64,000 nt of DNA. Origin: Cyrtodaria siliqua (Eukaryota > Mollusca > Bivalvia > Adapedonta > Hiatellidae). Shown piece after piece: positions 1 through 10,530 of this stretch; the first letter of the stretch is position 1, and every line of letters starts with the position of its first letter. The translations under genes and the position numbers were made by a program. The stretch is taken from NCBI GenBank assembly GCA_037043455.1, contig JAWPHD010010994.1, positions 1 through 64,000 on the forward strand. The letters are read 5' to 3'. The notes beneath the pieces are model-generated. The model was not told the DNA's origin. It searched no databases and saw only the letters and a list, made by a program, of their open reading frames with translations.

Positions 1-1115
1 CCAGCAACGAAATCACTGTGAGTCACAAAACACAAGTACCTTGATGTCTGGCATTAATGCCGCTACCGACAGTCAGACGCGTCTTCCTCCGACCAGTACT
101 TTAGGTTTATACCTCGCAGGCCTCCACCATTTGCGCTCCCTCCCAACCTACATATTTAACAGGTACAACCCAATAGGACAAAATCTAATGTTAAACCTCG
201 ATTCCCCCCGTTTTAACACGAAGCACCTGAAACTAATACAGGGCATTGCAACTTAGTTTATATGCTTGAGGTTTGGTCCAGTGATAATAAGACGAAAGAA
301 CGACAAAGACTATGACTGGCCCTTTTGAAATGCACATAATAATTACCATTTTGAAATGCAAGCTACCTAAAATAAATCTAAAACAAAAAAAAATCGACCA
401 CGGTGTTTGCATCTGATAACCACCCAACAACACAAACTACAGCCTAGTCCGAAACTCGACAAAAACTCGTATTTTTCGCTTTAATTTGTTTTTCGGACAA
501 TTCCCCTTACACACGTGTTCCACCTTACGACATCTAAAATATTCCTTAACTGCGGAAGCATATCTTTGCCTTGGCCTGATAGAGGGGCCGTACCTGGGAT
601 AGGAGTCTGGTAAGGTCGTATTGGTGGACACTATTCGGCACAGGTGGCGCAGCTAACATTTCTGTCGCCATAACCCCATTGTATAAAAAGGAGGATATGC
701 GGCATGTCCCGTAGAAGGGACTATTACCCATCGACACGACACGAAATGCTTCAAAATTGTCTGCTCTTTGTCCAAAATATATTCTTTTCTTCTTTTTTTG
801 TGACTAGATGGCTTGATCCTTCTAGCTATACCACTCCAACACCACTAGCTTCTCATTGCAGGATATCTGTATTTACCTCTACCCTTTGAGGCCTCATCTT
901 TTAAAATCACGTTTTACCACCCTCAGAACATTGACTTGACCTGGGAGAATTGCAACACATTGAAAATAGCAATCAATATAATCAAAAATACATACCAACT
1001 CCGCACGTGACCACATGTAACACGAAGTGTTTAGCTCGCGAAACAAACTCGCTCCACGATACGGTAGAAAACCTCAGTCAACAGTCAGGAACACATCTCG
1101 AGTACCAACCTGTAA
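1..1115. other. No supported gene; AT-rich single-copy-like DNA
   Basis: The open frames here are short, unrecognised and without coding character. A TATA-box-like string (TATAAAAAG) lies near 682-690 on the plus strand, but no coding exon follows it. I see no repeat family from elsewhere in the window in this stretch. Confidence 0.5.
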
Positions 1116-1117
1116 AA

Positions 1118-1480
1118 TATATACTGGCAAGCAACATCGATATTAAAATATGCATATGTATACGGGCAAACAACATCGGCAGTATTAACATGTTCATTAT
1201 GTTCATTTATTTACTCGTCAAAAACAACCTCGGCATGAACCCGGGTGTTGGCACGTATATTATACAGGCAAACCCCTCCATATTAAAATAATCTACTAGC
1301 AAACAACCCTCAGTATAAGCATGACTACTATATACTGGCAAACAACCTTAATGTTGACACTGATAAACCACCCTCGGTACCAACATCATAGTCATTGATG
1401 TACATTACTGGCAAACCAACATCATATCAACTTAGTCATAGACAAACTGGTAGACAACCCTCGTGTCCTCTTTCATATAT
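1118..1480. repeat. Degenerate short tandem repeat (about 30-50 bp unit)
   Basis: About nine diverged units share a core resembling ACTGGCAAACAACCTCGGTA followed by a variable AT-rich segment. Examples begin near 1123, 1158, 1218, 1267, 1297, 1335, 1368 and 1403. Spacing is irregular, so this is an old decayed array. The 113-codon open frame across it is a by-product of the repeat. Confidence 0.55.
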
Positions 1481-2324
1481 ACTAGTACATACCCGCCACA
1501 CACAGCTACCCACACACGAGTATAAATGTTCGCCTAACACTTTGCTGCATGCATCCTTTGATGATATATTTAAATTAGCATGCACGTTTATATTACAATC
1601 ACAATCACAATACTTATGTGTCGACGTAACGTAAAACACCCATTCATACATTCATTATATTACAATCAACCATGGTCAAACATGTCAAGCTCGCCACATG
1701 ATAATTAAGAGAAAAATGATGTTGAATCAATACATTATTTGTACGAAATTCGGAACCCGATGTGTTGAACATAATCGAATCTTCCAATGCGTCATAGATG
1801 TAGGACTAACAGACCATCAACAATGCTTGCAGATGGGTTCAACAAGGGTAATACGCAGAAAAAAAGGAGTATCCGACTCTCAATAAAATACCATCTCATA
1901 AGTCGATTTTTCGAGTCATAAATGCTAGGGTAACATAACTCGACCCGCCCAAGATGAAACAAAAACGTTTTCATTCGCCTTATGCGAACATATTCTTCAT
2001 TTATGATTAAATTTGCAAAACAATTAAATGTGTTAATATATTAAAAAATGCCATCCTGTATCATATTTCTTCTTTCAAGCCTAAATTGTTTGAAATTTGG
2101 AACGTTTTTTTATTTATTTATTTTTTAATAAGTAAAATGCACCTATACGCAATCGAGAACACTATATTATATTCCGTTTGCATTTGCGAGAACACAAATA
2201 ATGCTGCACCGTAATTGATGTACCGTTATCCTTCATTGCAAGTAGCATGTGGCATATTCTAAGTAACACTACCGCGACATTCGATAAACAACCATACGCC
2301 GGTTAAGAATGTCTCCGCGATAAA
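1481..2324. other. No supported gene; AT-rich intergenic DNA
   Basis: There is a T-rich run near 2106-2130. No open frame has recognisable protein similarity, and no repeat shared with other parts of the window was seen. Confidence 0.45.
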
Positions 2325-3130
2325 ACACGTCGCCCATTTCGGTGCACGAAATCGCCAATCCCACAGTAGGAACAACTGTTCCTTTTCCTACCGAGCCCGT
2401 CATTGCCACAAATAGGAAGCATCGTGCCTACCGGCGTTCGACACCGCCATTCCTACAACAAGAAGCACTGTCCCTTCCGGCACCCGATCGCGTCATTCCC
2501 ACGAAAGGAAGCAACGTGTCAACCGGCGTTCGACACCGTCATTCCCACAACAAGAACCACTGTCCCTTCCGGCGCCCGATAGTGTAATTCCCACGATAGG
2601 AATCACCATGCATTCCGGCGCACGACACCGCCATTCCCACAGCAAGAACCTCTGTCACTTCCGGCGCCAGATTGCGTTATTCCCACGATAGGAATCACCA
2701 TGTCTTCCGGCGCACGACACCGTCATTCCCACAACAAGAACCACTGTCCATTCCGGCACCCGATCGCGTCATTCCCACGATAGGAATCACCATGCCTTTT
2801 GGCGCAGGACACCGCAATGCCAACAACAAGAACCACTGTCCCTTCCGGCACCTCCAGCGCGTCATTCCCCGAAATGAAGCATCGTGCCTACCGGCGCACG
2901 ACACCGCCATTCCCACAACAGGAACCACTGTCCCTTCCGGCGCCCGAGCGCGTCATTCCCACGAAAGGAAGCATCGTGCCTACCGGCACACGATACCGCC
3001 ATTCCCACAACAAGTACCACTGTCCCTTCCGGTGCCCGATCGCGTCATTCACACCATAAGAATCACTATGCCTTTCACCATACCCAGAATAGGAACCACT
3101 GTTCCATCCGGCGCCTACGATCCGCCCATG
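2325..3130. repeat. GC-rich minisatellite, 46-bp units alternating to a 92-bp dimer
   Basis: About 17 subunits of roughly 46 bp alternate between two types. One carries ACAACAAGAACCACTGTCCC; the other carries ACGATAGGAATCACCATGCC or ACGAAAGGAAGCATCGTGCC. Each is joined by TTCCGGCGC plus a short linker (GACACCGCC or GATCGCGTC). Neither 46 nor 92 is a multiple of three, so the open frames of up to 154 codons on both strands cannot encode a repeat protein in a stable frame and are by-products. Decayed traces of the same motif appear to continue to about 3860. GC content is clearly above the flanks. Confidence 0.85.
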
Positions 3131-3395
3131 CTCTGACCAGAAATCTTGAATTTCTTGTTTATATCCATATGTTTTGCCTTACCATCCGGCTCACGAGTCA
3201 CGAGCCAGCCGGAACAGCCCCGCCCAGTTATTGTCTTTGGCCATATTCACAAGCAAGCATGTTACCAAATTCTACATTGCATTTCATCAAAAACGCCAGC
3301 ATCAACCTCAACATGCACGTTTTTTATTCTTGAATTCCGACGCAAAATCCCGCCAGACTGGCAAAATAACGTTGCTATTTCGGGCCTACTTCATA

Positions 3396-3822
3396 CATAT
3401 GAGAGCCCGGTTCGAAATGCAGTGCTTCTCCGGGGCACGAGACTTGCTAATTACTAAGCGACATACCTTCTTCTAGTTACTGTCAGTTTTCCAAAACACA
3501 TAAATTTGAAAAACGCACATATATATACAACGCTATACGGAAATTGTTTAAACATATTTATTTTACATCGATTGCGAAACAAGTTATTGCAACTTAGATT
3601 AATCACTCCCGATGGCTTCCTGGGTAGAACCAGTACTAAGCAATGTGGATTAATTATCTTGCTCAAGGATAAATAACGTGGTCGCGACGGAGGATCGAAC
3701 CTACGACCTCTCGATCAGGAGTCCGGCGCTCTACCACTGGACCACGCACTCCACTATATGAAATGAGAGCCCGGTTCGAAATGCCATGCTTTCCGGGGCT
3801 CGAGACCCACTAATTACTAATT
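3396..3822. repeat. Pair of about 60-bp direct repeats flanking a SINE
   Basis: A block containing GAGAGCCCGGTTCGAAATGC occurs at about 3396-3460 and again, diverged, at about 3760-3822. Each is followed by a CCGGGGC...CGAGAC segment and CTAATTACTAA. The SINE at 3545-3752 lies between them. The blocks are too long for ordinary target-site duplications, so they are probably remnants of an older tandem array. Confidence 0.5.
3545..3752 (-). mobile_element. tRNA-derived SINE, copy 1
   Basis: On the minus strand the tRNA-like head (3680-3752) has an A box within GTGGTCCAGTGGTAGAGCGC and a B box GGTTCGATCC. The T-stem is broken, so this is not a functional tRNA. The body includes TTAGTACTGGTTCTACCCAG and ends in an AT-rich tail. 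The same body follows the tRNA-like heads at 17400-17605 and 50517-50730. Conserved-core tRNA SINEs are widespread in molluscs; which named superfamily this belongs to cannot be settled by eye. Confidence 0.8.
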
Positions 3823-3954
3823 AAAGTGCCCTCCGGCGAACGAGACCATCGAGATCGCGTGACATTTTATTGTTTCTGACAATCTTAGAAAATGTATAGC
3901 TCGATTTTGTATTATCTTGCATTACGGCACACAAAACCGCCAAGATATAACAAC

Positions 3955-3977
3955 CATTATTATTATTATTATTATCA
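3955..3977. repeat. (ATT)n microsatellite
   Basis: Seven or so ATT triplets in a row, read directly. Confidence 0.8.
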
Positions 3978-4069
3978 TTCATTTTGTATCACTGTCAAAT
4001 TAAAGGGTCCTCCAAATTGAAAAATAAAGTGATTTTAAATGAAAGCTTTTCATAAAAGAAAAGATCTTC

Positions 4070-4251
4070 GGAAAATGACGTCATAAGGGACGACCAATCA
4101 CATCTTCCGTACAAACTACCTAATTAACATAATCAATTGTGGCGCGTATCTATGTGTAAACAAACCGTTACTCTTGTTGGATGTCCATTTTTCTCATATA
4201 GCCTAAGTGTTTTAAATCCTGGAATATGATTGATGTGTTCGTGTCTTCATC
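4070..4251 (+). promoter_or_regulatory. Candidate promoter of the THAP exon (CRE plus CCAAT)
   Basis: A perfect palindromic CRE (TGACGTCA, 4076-4083) is followed 10 bp later by CCAATCA (4094-4100), about 150-175 bp before the THAP start codon. CRE and NF-Y-type CCAAT boxes are common in TATA-less metazoan promoters. The assignment is inferred from motif identity and position only. Confidence 0.4.
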
Positions 4252-4497
4252 ATGGTTAAAAGGTGCTCATTAAGCTTTTGTAGAAAAAGTAAACAGGAAG
4301 GCAGTGTAAGTCTACACACATTTCCATGTTGCCGTCATCGAACTAAATGGATTGAACTTGTTTTGCAAAACGGTGTGAAATGGAATTTTTCAGAGCACTC
4401 TCGCGTATGTTCGGACCATTTTACTGAGAAAGATTTTGATGACTCTTATGAAACGAAAAAGAGATTACATTTACTCTTATCAGTTCAGGCGGGATAA
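4252..4497 (+). CDS. THAP-domain protein, first coding exon or fragment
   Basis: The 81-codon frame reads as an N-terminal THAP zinc finger, a DNA-binding C2CH module found in transcription regulators and P-element-type transposases. The zinc ligands are Cys5, Cys10, Cys53 and His56. The conserved Phe24-Pro25, Trp33 and Phe57 are present, and Cys53 lies in the typical CSDHF string. The C-terminal AVP-type box is missing: the frame reads KRLHLLLSVQAG and stops. The domain is therefore slightly damaged, or the exon is spliced before the stop. The start is the ATG directly before VKRC, the usual THAP beginning. A CRE and CCAAT box lie just upstream. No further exon is certain; a pyrimidine-rich acceptor at about 5840-5856 is a possibility. 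It could be a host gene or the N-terminus of a decayed P-like transposon. Confidence 0.75.
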   Translation: MVKRCSLSFCRKSKQEGSVSLHTFPCCRHRTKWIELVLQNGVKWNFSEHSRVCSDHFTEKDFDDSYETKKRLHLLLSVQAG

Positions 4498-5840
4498 CAT
4501 AATTATTTTTTTTGGTGTCCGGAAATATATCTTTCCAAAATTAATTCATATTTGCCAATGTCCGAATATTTTGAGAGGGAACGGTAAATTAACATTCTAC
4601 GGTAAGTATTTTTAACTGTGATGTTCGGGGCAATCTCACCTTCGTTGTTTACGGTAATTACGAAAATCCATCCATTAATGATCACTTATTATTGGTAATT
4701 ATGCGGCTATTCTATAAACTGTCTAAAAGTACGGTACTCAACTTGGGCAAACTGTATAACCTGTGAAATCAGTACACCGAGACACACTTTACACGCGGGT
4801 AGAGTGAGCGGTACACTGTTTGATCTGTGGAACTGTCACGTTCTAGTCACAAGTGTAGTTATATGCTGGCTAATGCGGACTGTGTAATAGCATACTGGGC
4901 TATATGCGATTCAATCCACAACAGTGAACTAAAAAAATTGTGTAAACAATGAACTAATGAACAATTATGACATCTAGTTTATTACATTAAATTATTATAT
5001 TTTGTTTGAAATGTAGCAATGAACTTTATTGAATAATGAGACAATGCAATTTTAAAACATGTTGATAAAATAAAAACATACAAGGTATTGCAGAAAATAA
5101 ATTAAAATTATAAAATAGTCGTGTTCTTTATCCATTTAATTGCATAATCATGTTATTCCTCAAATCGAAGCTAAAAATCAAAGCATGCCATGCTTATAGT
5201 ATGAAATAAAAAATAGTTAATGTGTCTGTACAAACAGACAACAAATCGCACAGCACTTTACCTGTGTGAGCGAGACCGTATTTGTTTGCTGGTAATGCCA
5301 GATAATGGAATGGCCCACTAGTTACGACAGCGACAACACAAAACAACCCGTAACACCTACATTGGAATGGTTTTACCTGGTTTAGACAATTGTTTCAACA
5401 CGCGCCTGACCGTTTACACAACATTATAGCATAGGTCAGTAATAATGTAATTGTTTCAAAATGGCTCGTTAATAACAGTAAAAAATCAAGATCAAAAACT
5501 TTTTATTTAATTGCATCAAACAAGTTACAATTAAATTCATTGAAGTATATTCTGCTGCCTCTGTTGGTAATTATCGAGATGCAAACAGCAATTAGAAGTC
5601 GTTGATCGTAATTTTAACCTGTCATTTTCGGCGAATAATTCATCTTTTCCCGATGTCCGAATTTATAAAAGCATCAAAACTATTGAAATAAGATTGATTT
5701 CTTAATATGTCCGAGCACTAGTTTTATTATTTTCTTCAATTAATTAGGTGTCCGGAATTAATGGTTGTCCGGACTCATTGAGTAAATACAGTAGGTATCA
5801 AAACTTAAAACAAATGCTGAAACCTGACGCAATTCACCGA
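4498..5840. other. AT-rich non-coding stretch, possible intron
   Basis: No coding signal is visible over 1.3 kb. If the THAP exon is spliced, this would be its first intron. An acceptor-like TTCTCCGATTTGCAG ends near 5856, and the frame after it reads an acidic, Gln/Ser-rich segment (TETQSQDEDIEKSN). This linkage is inference. Confidence 0.3.
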
Positions 5841-5940
5841 TTCTCCGATTTGCAGACCCACAGACGGAGACACAGTCACAGGATGAAGACATTGAAAAAT
5901 CTAATATCATGAGTTTATTTGTATTATTCGTTTATTGTTT

Positions 5941-6041
5941 TCATTTATACTTTATACGCTCAGAATCAAAGTGGATGGGGTACACAAAATGTTGATTGTC
6001 CACTTTGCTCGCATTGTTTACTTGGTTTGTGTCCGCCATTT
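5941..6041 (-). CDS. Possible first coding exon with TISU-like start
   Basis: On the minus strand the string AAAATGGCGGACAC starts a frame reading MADTNQVNNASKVDN and ending about 32 codons later near 5941. AAnATGGCGGC-type starts (TISU elements) are known from short-5'UTR housekeeping genes. A perfect CRE lies about 30 bp upstream (6070-6077), and GTATAA near the end could be a splice donor. I do not recognise the peptide. It may be the first exon of a gene running toward lower coordinates, or chance. Confidence 0.25.
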
Positions 6042-6069
6042 TGGTTTCTAACGAACCATAGGTAATGCG

Positions 6070-6077
6070 TGACGTCA
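6070..6077 (-). promoter_or_regulatory. Perfect CRE palindrome (TGACGTCA)
   Basis: It lies about 30 bp upstream of the TISU-like ATG on the minus strand. The GCCATTTTGG at about 6035 (plus) is a YY1-like site overlapping the start codon. Together they look like a small housekeeping promoter, but no transcript evidence exists here. Confidence 0.3.
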
Positions 6078-6410
6078 ACGGGGTTTTTCCATTCGGCTGT
6101 TTCCGTGAAACCTCAGTTACGTTTCCGTGACAGGTTTGTATTAGGGGCAAATGTGCCGTACGGATTCGTGATTTACCGATGAACGAATAGGTTTACGATT
6201 TTGACCGAAGTATTTTTAGAAACTGCTAATCATTATCTTTGTAATACAAAGTATGCCAAATATTGTGTCTCTTTCTAAGCACATAAACTAGGCAGTCATA
6301 AATGTTAGGAGTTTGTAACTGCCCGGTTGAATTATACCTTCAGCGACACATAAAGAGCCTGCGCCGACATACTTTCGGTGCATCACGATGATCTGGACGC
6401 AAGCATGAAA

Positions 6411-6785
6411 TTAAAAGTATAAATCAACAATTACAGTTAACATCTCCATTTTCGCCTTCTTTTTATTAGGTTCCTGTACCATCACCCCTGGGGGTTCACC
6501 TCCAGTCACTTCCATATCTTTGCGCTTAAAAAGCTCTCTCGAGAAATGTAAACGTTTACACAAGTTTTCGGGCTTGGGGTCTATGCCCCCAAGTCTACAC
6601 AGCCACAGGTCGTCCACATTTAACTTGGACAGACCCACCAAACATGCGTCACTTTCCAAGGTAGACATAGATTTCCCTAGATAAACCCAAATCTGGATCT
6701 TCCATTTCCCTAAATTGCTCCAAAATGACCAGGTCCATAGTACCGAAGTAAATACACGTTCGATATGTACCGCATTATTTAAAGC
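6411..6785 (-). pseudogene. Unrecognised coding remnant with a frame change
   Basis: Two minus-strand frames overlap and both look coding. The first begins at an ATG near 6744 (MDLVILEQFREMEDPDLG) and stops after REIYVYLGK near 6658. The second continues from there (SDACLVGLSKLNVDDLWLC, then a Lys/Arg-rich stretch and EVTGGEPPG) and ends at 6411. A one- or two-base change would join them. I do not recognise the family. Upstream, the same open frame runs into an unrelated Naiad fragment, so the 162-codon frame as a whole is chimeric. Confidence 0.3.
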
Positions 6786-6842
6786 AATGAGGAAGGGGTA
6801 CACTGTGATACCTTTATATATTAGGGAGATGCCATAGGGTAA

Positions 6843-7010
6843 CTTGCAATAGTGGCGAACTGTAAATGGGTTAACCATTAAACATGCAGTACGTTGCAAA
6901 CTGATAGGGTCATAACCTCTTTTGTTGAAAAGGGGTCATAACCTCTTTTGATAAACTTTTTAACAAGCTTAATACAGATTGTATGAACGTTATTATGACC
7001 TCCACATGTA
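6843..7010 (-). mobile_element. Naiad-type PLE fragment (RT C-terminus)
   Basis: The minus-strand translation contains QRTACLMVNPFTVRHY, the C-terminal block seen in the copies at 37330-39935, 46478-47275 and 61665-62265. The sequence GGTCATAACCTCTTTTG is duplicated in tandem near 6908 and 6936. Confidence 0.75.
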
Positions 7011-7047
7011 TTTAAAGAAGATTTTGAATTGCATTGTACTTACTTAC

Positions 7048-7395
7048 TTAATCCTCTTCGTCCCTGATGGGACATAAGGCATCAACGATTTGCCTCCACT
7101 TGGCTCGGTCGCTTGCAGCATGTTGCGCCTCGCCCCATGTCAAACCTATCTCCTTCAGCTCAGTTAGTATGGTGCGCCTCCATGTTATTTTAGGGCGTCC
7201 TTGTTTTCTTCTGCCTGGTGGTGTCAATCTCAATGCAGTCTTTGGGATACGGTCCTGGTCCATTCTAAGAACGTGTCCAAGCCAACGGATGCGGCGGCGT
7301 TTGATCTCAGTGACCACGTTTTGGCTCTTTGTCCTCTTGTACAGTTCTTTATTGGTGATTTTCATGGGCCAGAATATTCTGCATATTTGTAACAC
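7048..7395 (-). mobile_element. RTE-like LINE, 3' end of the ORF
   Basis: The 115-codon minus-strand frame carries the signature C-terminus of RTE-type non-LTR retrotransposons: RRRIRWLGHVLRM, then RIPKTAL, GRRKQGRPKITWRRT, a Trp-Gly-Glu block and a final DEED stop. It is 5'-truncated right after the frame start, so no RT or endonuclease domain remains. Just past the stop a short TAAG tandem (plus: ACTTACTTACTTA near 7040) looks like the simple-repeat tail usual for RTE elements. LINE insertions are commonly 5'-truncated in this way. Confidence 0.85.
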
Positions 7396-8016
7396 TCATT
7401 AAATACATGCATAACCTTGTGTTCCAATCTTTCTCTTTCAATTTTTACTATTTTTTTTTCATTTTCTTCAAATTTAAAACCTATTTTCTTTTTTTGTTTA
7501 AAAATGTAAATTCTTCAAAATATATAAAAAAAAACTAAAAAGAAGACATTTAAGTAAATAACAATTTATGTTTTCTGACATTTAAGCTATTGGCGAAAAT
7601 CGAACAAGCAACAAAATTCGGTCGTCGTTCTGATCTATGAGTTAGTTTAGTTTAATTATATGTTATTGCAGATATGTTACAATACATCAATTCAGCAGCA
7701 CCATATTCATAGGAACATATGCAAATGGATTGAACTGCAAGTTGTTACAACATTAGTTGTATGAGTGACAGAAGAAGCAGAATACTCAGCTCTGCTGTCA
7801 ACGCGCGTGCACAGTAATTGTTATCATACATCATTTTTAATACACAAGTGGGATATTAGAAAGGCTTACTGACATCTAAATGGTAGTGTCTAAGTTATAT
7901 GGTTATTTCTTGATAAATACTGTCATTGAACGGCATACTGTAAAACAGAAAGCTTTATTTAAGTCCTAAGAAACAAGATAAACAACAGTTTCTTCCATAA
8001 TTGAAAGATACATTAA

Positions 8017-8527
8017 AGGGACACTGTCCGTAACTTTTAGCTTATAAAACACTCAATAATTATGTTCGCAAACATTACACACTAAACATTATTGAATATT
8101 TACTAATTAAAAGCAAGATTGTTTAACGGAATTCAATCGCGTTACAAAAAAAAGTAAATCCGCTTTGTGCGTTTGAACTCACAGCCCAAACTAAAATTAC
8201 ACGCACAGTAATAATAGTGTCCGTGAGCGTAAACTGGTCGATCACGCTCCCGGTTGAACTAAGCGGGCTATACATATTTCGCAATACATACAGTGGTGAA
8301 AACCTAATGCGCTAATGGAAGTCACGTGATCGCAGAAAAGGTAAATATTGTGGGTCCCACTTTATTTACATATAATAATTAAAACTTATTTTTTTCAAAC
8401 TCATGAATGTATTCCTACATACTTCTTAGGGTCTATCCTCATGTTTTCATGTATACATTTCACTGAATAAAAGTCAGCCAGTTATTTGGTTATGCTCAAT
8501 ATCTGCTTACCTACGGACAGTGTCCCT
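8017..8527. mobile_element. TTAA-flanked MITE, family M1 (511 bp)
   Basis: Perfect 16-bp terminal inverted repeats (AGGGACACTGTCCGTA at 8017-8032 and its complement at 8512-8527) are flanked on both sides by TTAA (8013-8016 and 8528-8531). TTAA duplication is the hallmark of piggyBac-type transposition. No transposase frame is inside. The first 200 bp or so recur in diverged form at 46262-46470. Confidence 0.9.
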
Positions 8528-8639
8528 TTAAGAAAAACTTTTGCAAAATATGCATAATTGCAGATGTTTAGAAAGTAAACTGAGATTTTACCCGAAATAT
8601 GTAAAGAGTGATGTGTTCTTTCTGCAACACGATTTGTGT

Positions 8640-8804
8640 GGAAGGAAGGAAGGAAGGAAGGGAGGGAGGGAGGGAGGGAGGAAGGAAGGAAGGAAGGAAG
8701 GAAGGAAGGAAGGAAGGAAGGAAGGAAGGAAGGAAGGAAGGAAGGAAGGAAGGAAGGAAGGAGGGAAGGAAGGAAGGGAAGGAAGGAAGGAAGGAAGGAA
8801 GGAA
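8640..8804. repeat. (GGAA)n microsatellite with a GGGA block
   Basis: About 165 bp of GGAA/GGGA tetranucleotide. The apparent open frames on both strands are simple repeats. The second R1 copy has only about three GGAA units at the matching point (18750-18761), so the tract expanded inside this copy. Confidence 0.95.
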
Positions 8805-9204
8805 TATCTCCTTTAGGGAATGGCAGTTGGCTATATCGTTGTTTCCACCAACTGGAACCCAGGCAAAACATTGACGGTCAAAGTAATACTCGTATACTGC
8901 TTACAAAATGCTCAGGGAAATGTATCTATAAAAACAATACGATTTATTAATGTTACAAACTTTACTTCGCTACACTTTGATGTTTTTGTCCTTTCTGAAT
9001 ATGTTTTATCAATACTTTGGCATCAAACTGAAGCTAATCTAAACGTTTGCCATTTTTAGTATTGTCACAAAATAATCTGAACATCTACCCATGTAAAAAG
9101 TAACAAAGAAAACCGATTTTAATTTGAACTGTTATAGACACTTTGGGGTTTATTGTTAAAAAAACATCTAGGGAAATATGTATTTTAACTAATTACACAT
9201 GTAA

Positions 9205-10275
9205 TTATACCCCCGCAAAGTCCGTCCGTCCGTCTCTCCGAAGACGCAATTTTTGTCCGGACTATTTCTCAATAACTCCTTCTGAGAATTTCGCGAAACT
9301 TGCTAGGAAATATCAATATCGAATGACTATACGCATACTGTCCTGACGTTCCTGTGCGATATTTTTACACTGAAATATGGCCATTTGTATTTCTAATATA
9401 TATATAATACAAAATTCTTGTCCGGGCTATTTCTCTAAATATAGATATAAAAATCGAACAGGAAAGGCAGCATTCAAGGACGACAGTCAACCACAAACAT
9501 ACAGAAACAAAAACAAAGAACAAATTTAAAGATGAATAAAAGGCCAAATAAGATATCACAAACACAATAGGGTTGACAATACATACTATCTTGACGTTCC
9601 GTTTTGATTATTTTCCACTGAGTTGTGGCCCTTTGTATTTCTTATATAGTTATAATACCACATTCTTGCTCGGGACATATCTATAAAACTCCTAGTTAGA
9701 ATTTAGCGAAACTTGCTAAGAAGTATCAATATCAGGTGAAATAGAACATTATTGTCCGCGCTATTTCTCTAAAACTCCACGTTATAATGTCATGAAACTT
9801 GCTACGAAGCATCAATTATAAGTGAATATGCGCATATTGTCCTGAAGTTCCGGTTCGATAATTTTCCACTGAGTCTTTGTAAATCTAATATATTTGTATA
9901 ATACAAAGTTCTTGTCCGGGCTATTTCTCTAAAACTCCTTGTTAGAATGTATTGAAACTTGCTAGGAAGTATCAATATCAGGTAGAGATGTGCATACTGT
10001 CATGACGTTTCGTTCAAACATGTTTCACTGAGTTATGGCACTTTGTATTTTTAATACATTTCATACTTTGGGCTATTCCTCTAAAACCCCATCTTATAAT
10101 TTCGTGAAATTTGCTACAAAGCATCAATATCAAGTGGAGATGCGCATATTGTCGTGACGTTCTGGTTCGATAATTTTCCACTCAGAAATTACACTTTGTA
10201 TTTTAATGCATTTAATACTTGGTATACAAATAGCAAATACTTGTCCGGGCTTTTTCTCTATAATATATGTTTATA
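9205..10275. repeat. Decayed tandem array, monomer about 165 bp
   Basis: The phrase TTGTCCGGGCTATTTCTCTA recurs with changes near 9252, 9418, 9666, 9755, 9911, 10068 and 10242. Each is followed by GAAACTTGCTA...TATCAATATC and TGACGTTC..GATAATTTTCCACTGAG. Undamaged spacings are about 157-174 bp. A Naiad 3'-tail fragment at 9432-9575 interrupts one monomer. Confidence 0.8.
9432..9575 (-). mobile_element. Naiad 3'-tail fragment
   Basis: This matches the last 140 bp or so of the family 3' tail in reverse orientation: ATCGAACAGGAAAGGCAGC, CAAGGACGACAGTCAACCAC and a final GGGTTGACAAT. It sits inside a 165-bp tandem monomer whose halves continue on either side. Confidence 0.85.
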
Positions 10276-10390
10276 TATCTTATAGGAACAAAGTCTTGTA
10301 TGTTTATCCACTCCCCAACAAGTTGCCAGCTGGGGTTATTTGTCCGCCTCCGGCGACAGTTCTAGTTTTATATTGACTTACTATTGGTTT

Positions 10391-10530
10391 TATGAATATT
10401 GAGTTCTGCTCAACTCGGGGCTACTGGGCGTGAGCGATAGCAAAGTATATTTCACTACCGTTCAATCTCAATCAAACCGAAACTGCAATATTTCGTACTT
10501 ATCGTATTCGGCCGTTTCCAAAGGTCGACT
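10391..10530 (-). repeat. Hairpin-rich dispersed repeat H, copy 1
   Basis: Reverse-complement copy of the repeat best seen at 12528-12796. It includes TTGAGTTCTGCTCAACTCGG, GGGCGTGAGCG and GGCCGTTTCCAAAGG. Confidence 0.8.

Larger units (their letters stand above)
7396..8900. repeat. Dispersed repeat R1, copy 1 (contains a MITE and GGAA microsatellite)
   Basis: The block from about 7396 to 7640 matches 18515-18735 (shared strings CCTTGTGTTCCAATCTTTCT and AAATCGGTCGTCGTTC with small changes). The block 8804-8890 matches 18765-18870 (CACCAACTGG...CAGGCAAA). Copy 2 lacks the interior about 7650-8630. A TTAA MITE occupies 8017-8527. No protein is encoded. Confidence 0.7.

Noticed and set aside
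682..690. TATA box as a promoter
   Set aside because: No coding exon or other promoter motif follows; the match can be chance in AT-rich DNA.
2342..3333. Open frames of up to 154 codons as repeat-protein genes
   Set aside because: They lie in a 46/92-bp tandem array whose unit is not a multiple of three, and open frames occur on both strands.
3680..3752. Functional tRNA genes at the three SINE heads
   Set aside because: T-stem or anticodon-stem pairs are broken and each head is fused to the same SINE body.
8482..8950. Lys/Gly/Glu-rich and Leu/Pro/Ser-rich open frames
   Set aside because: Translations of the GGAA microsatellite.
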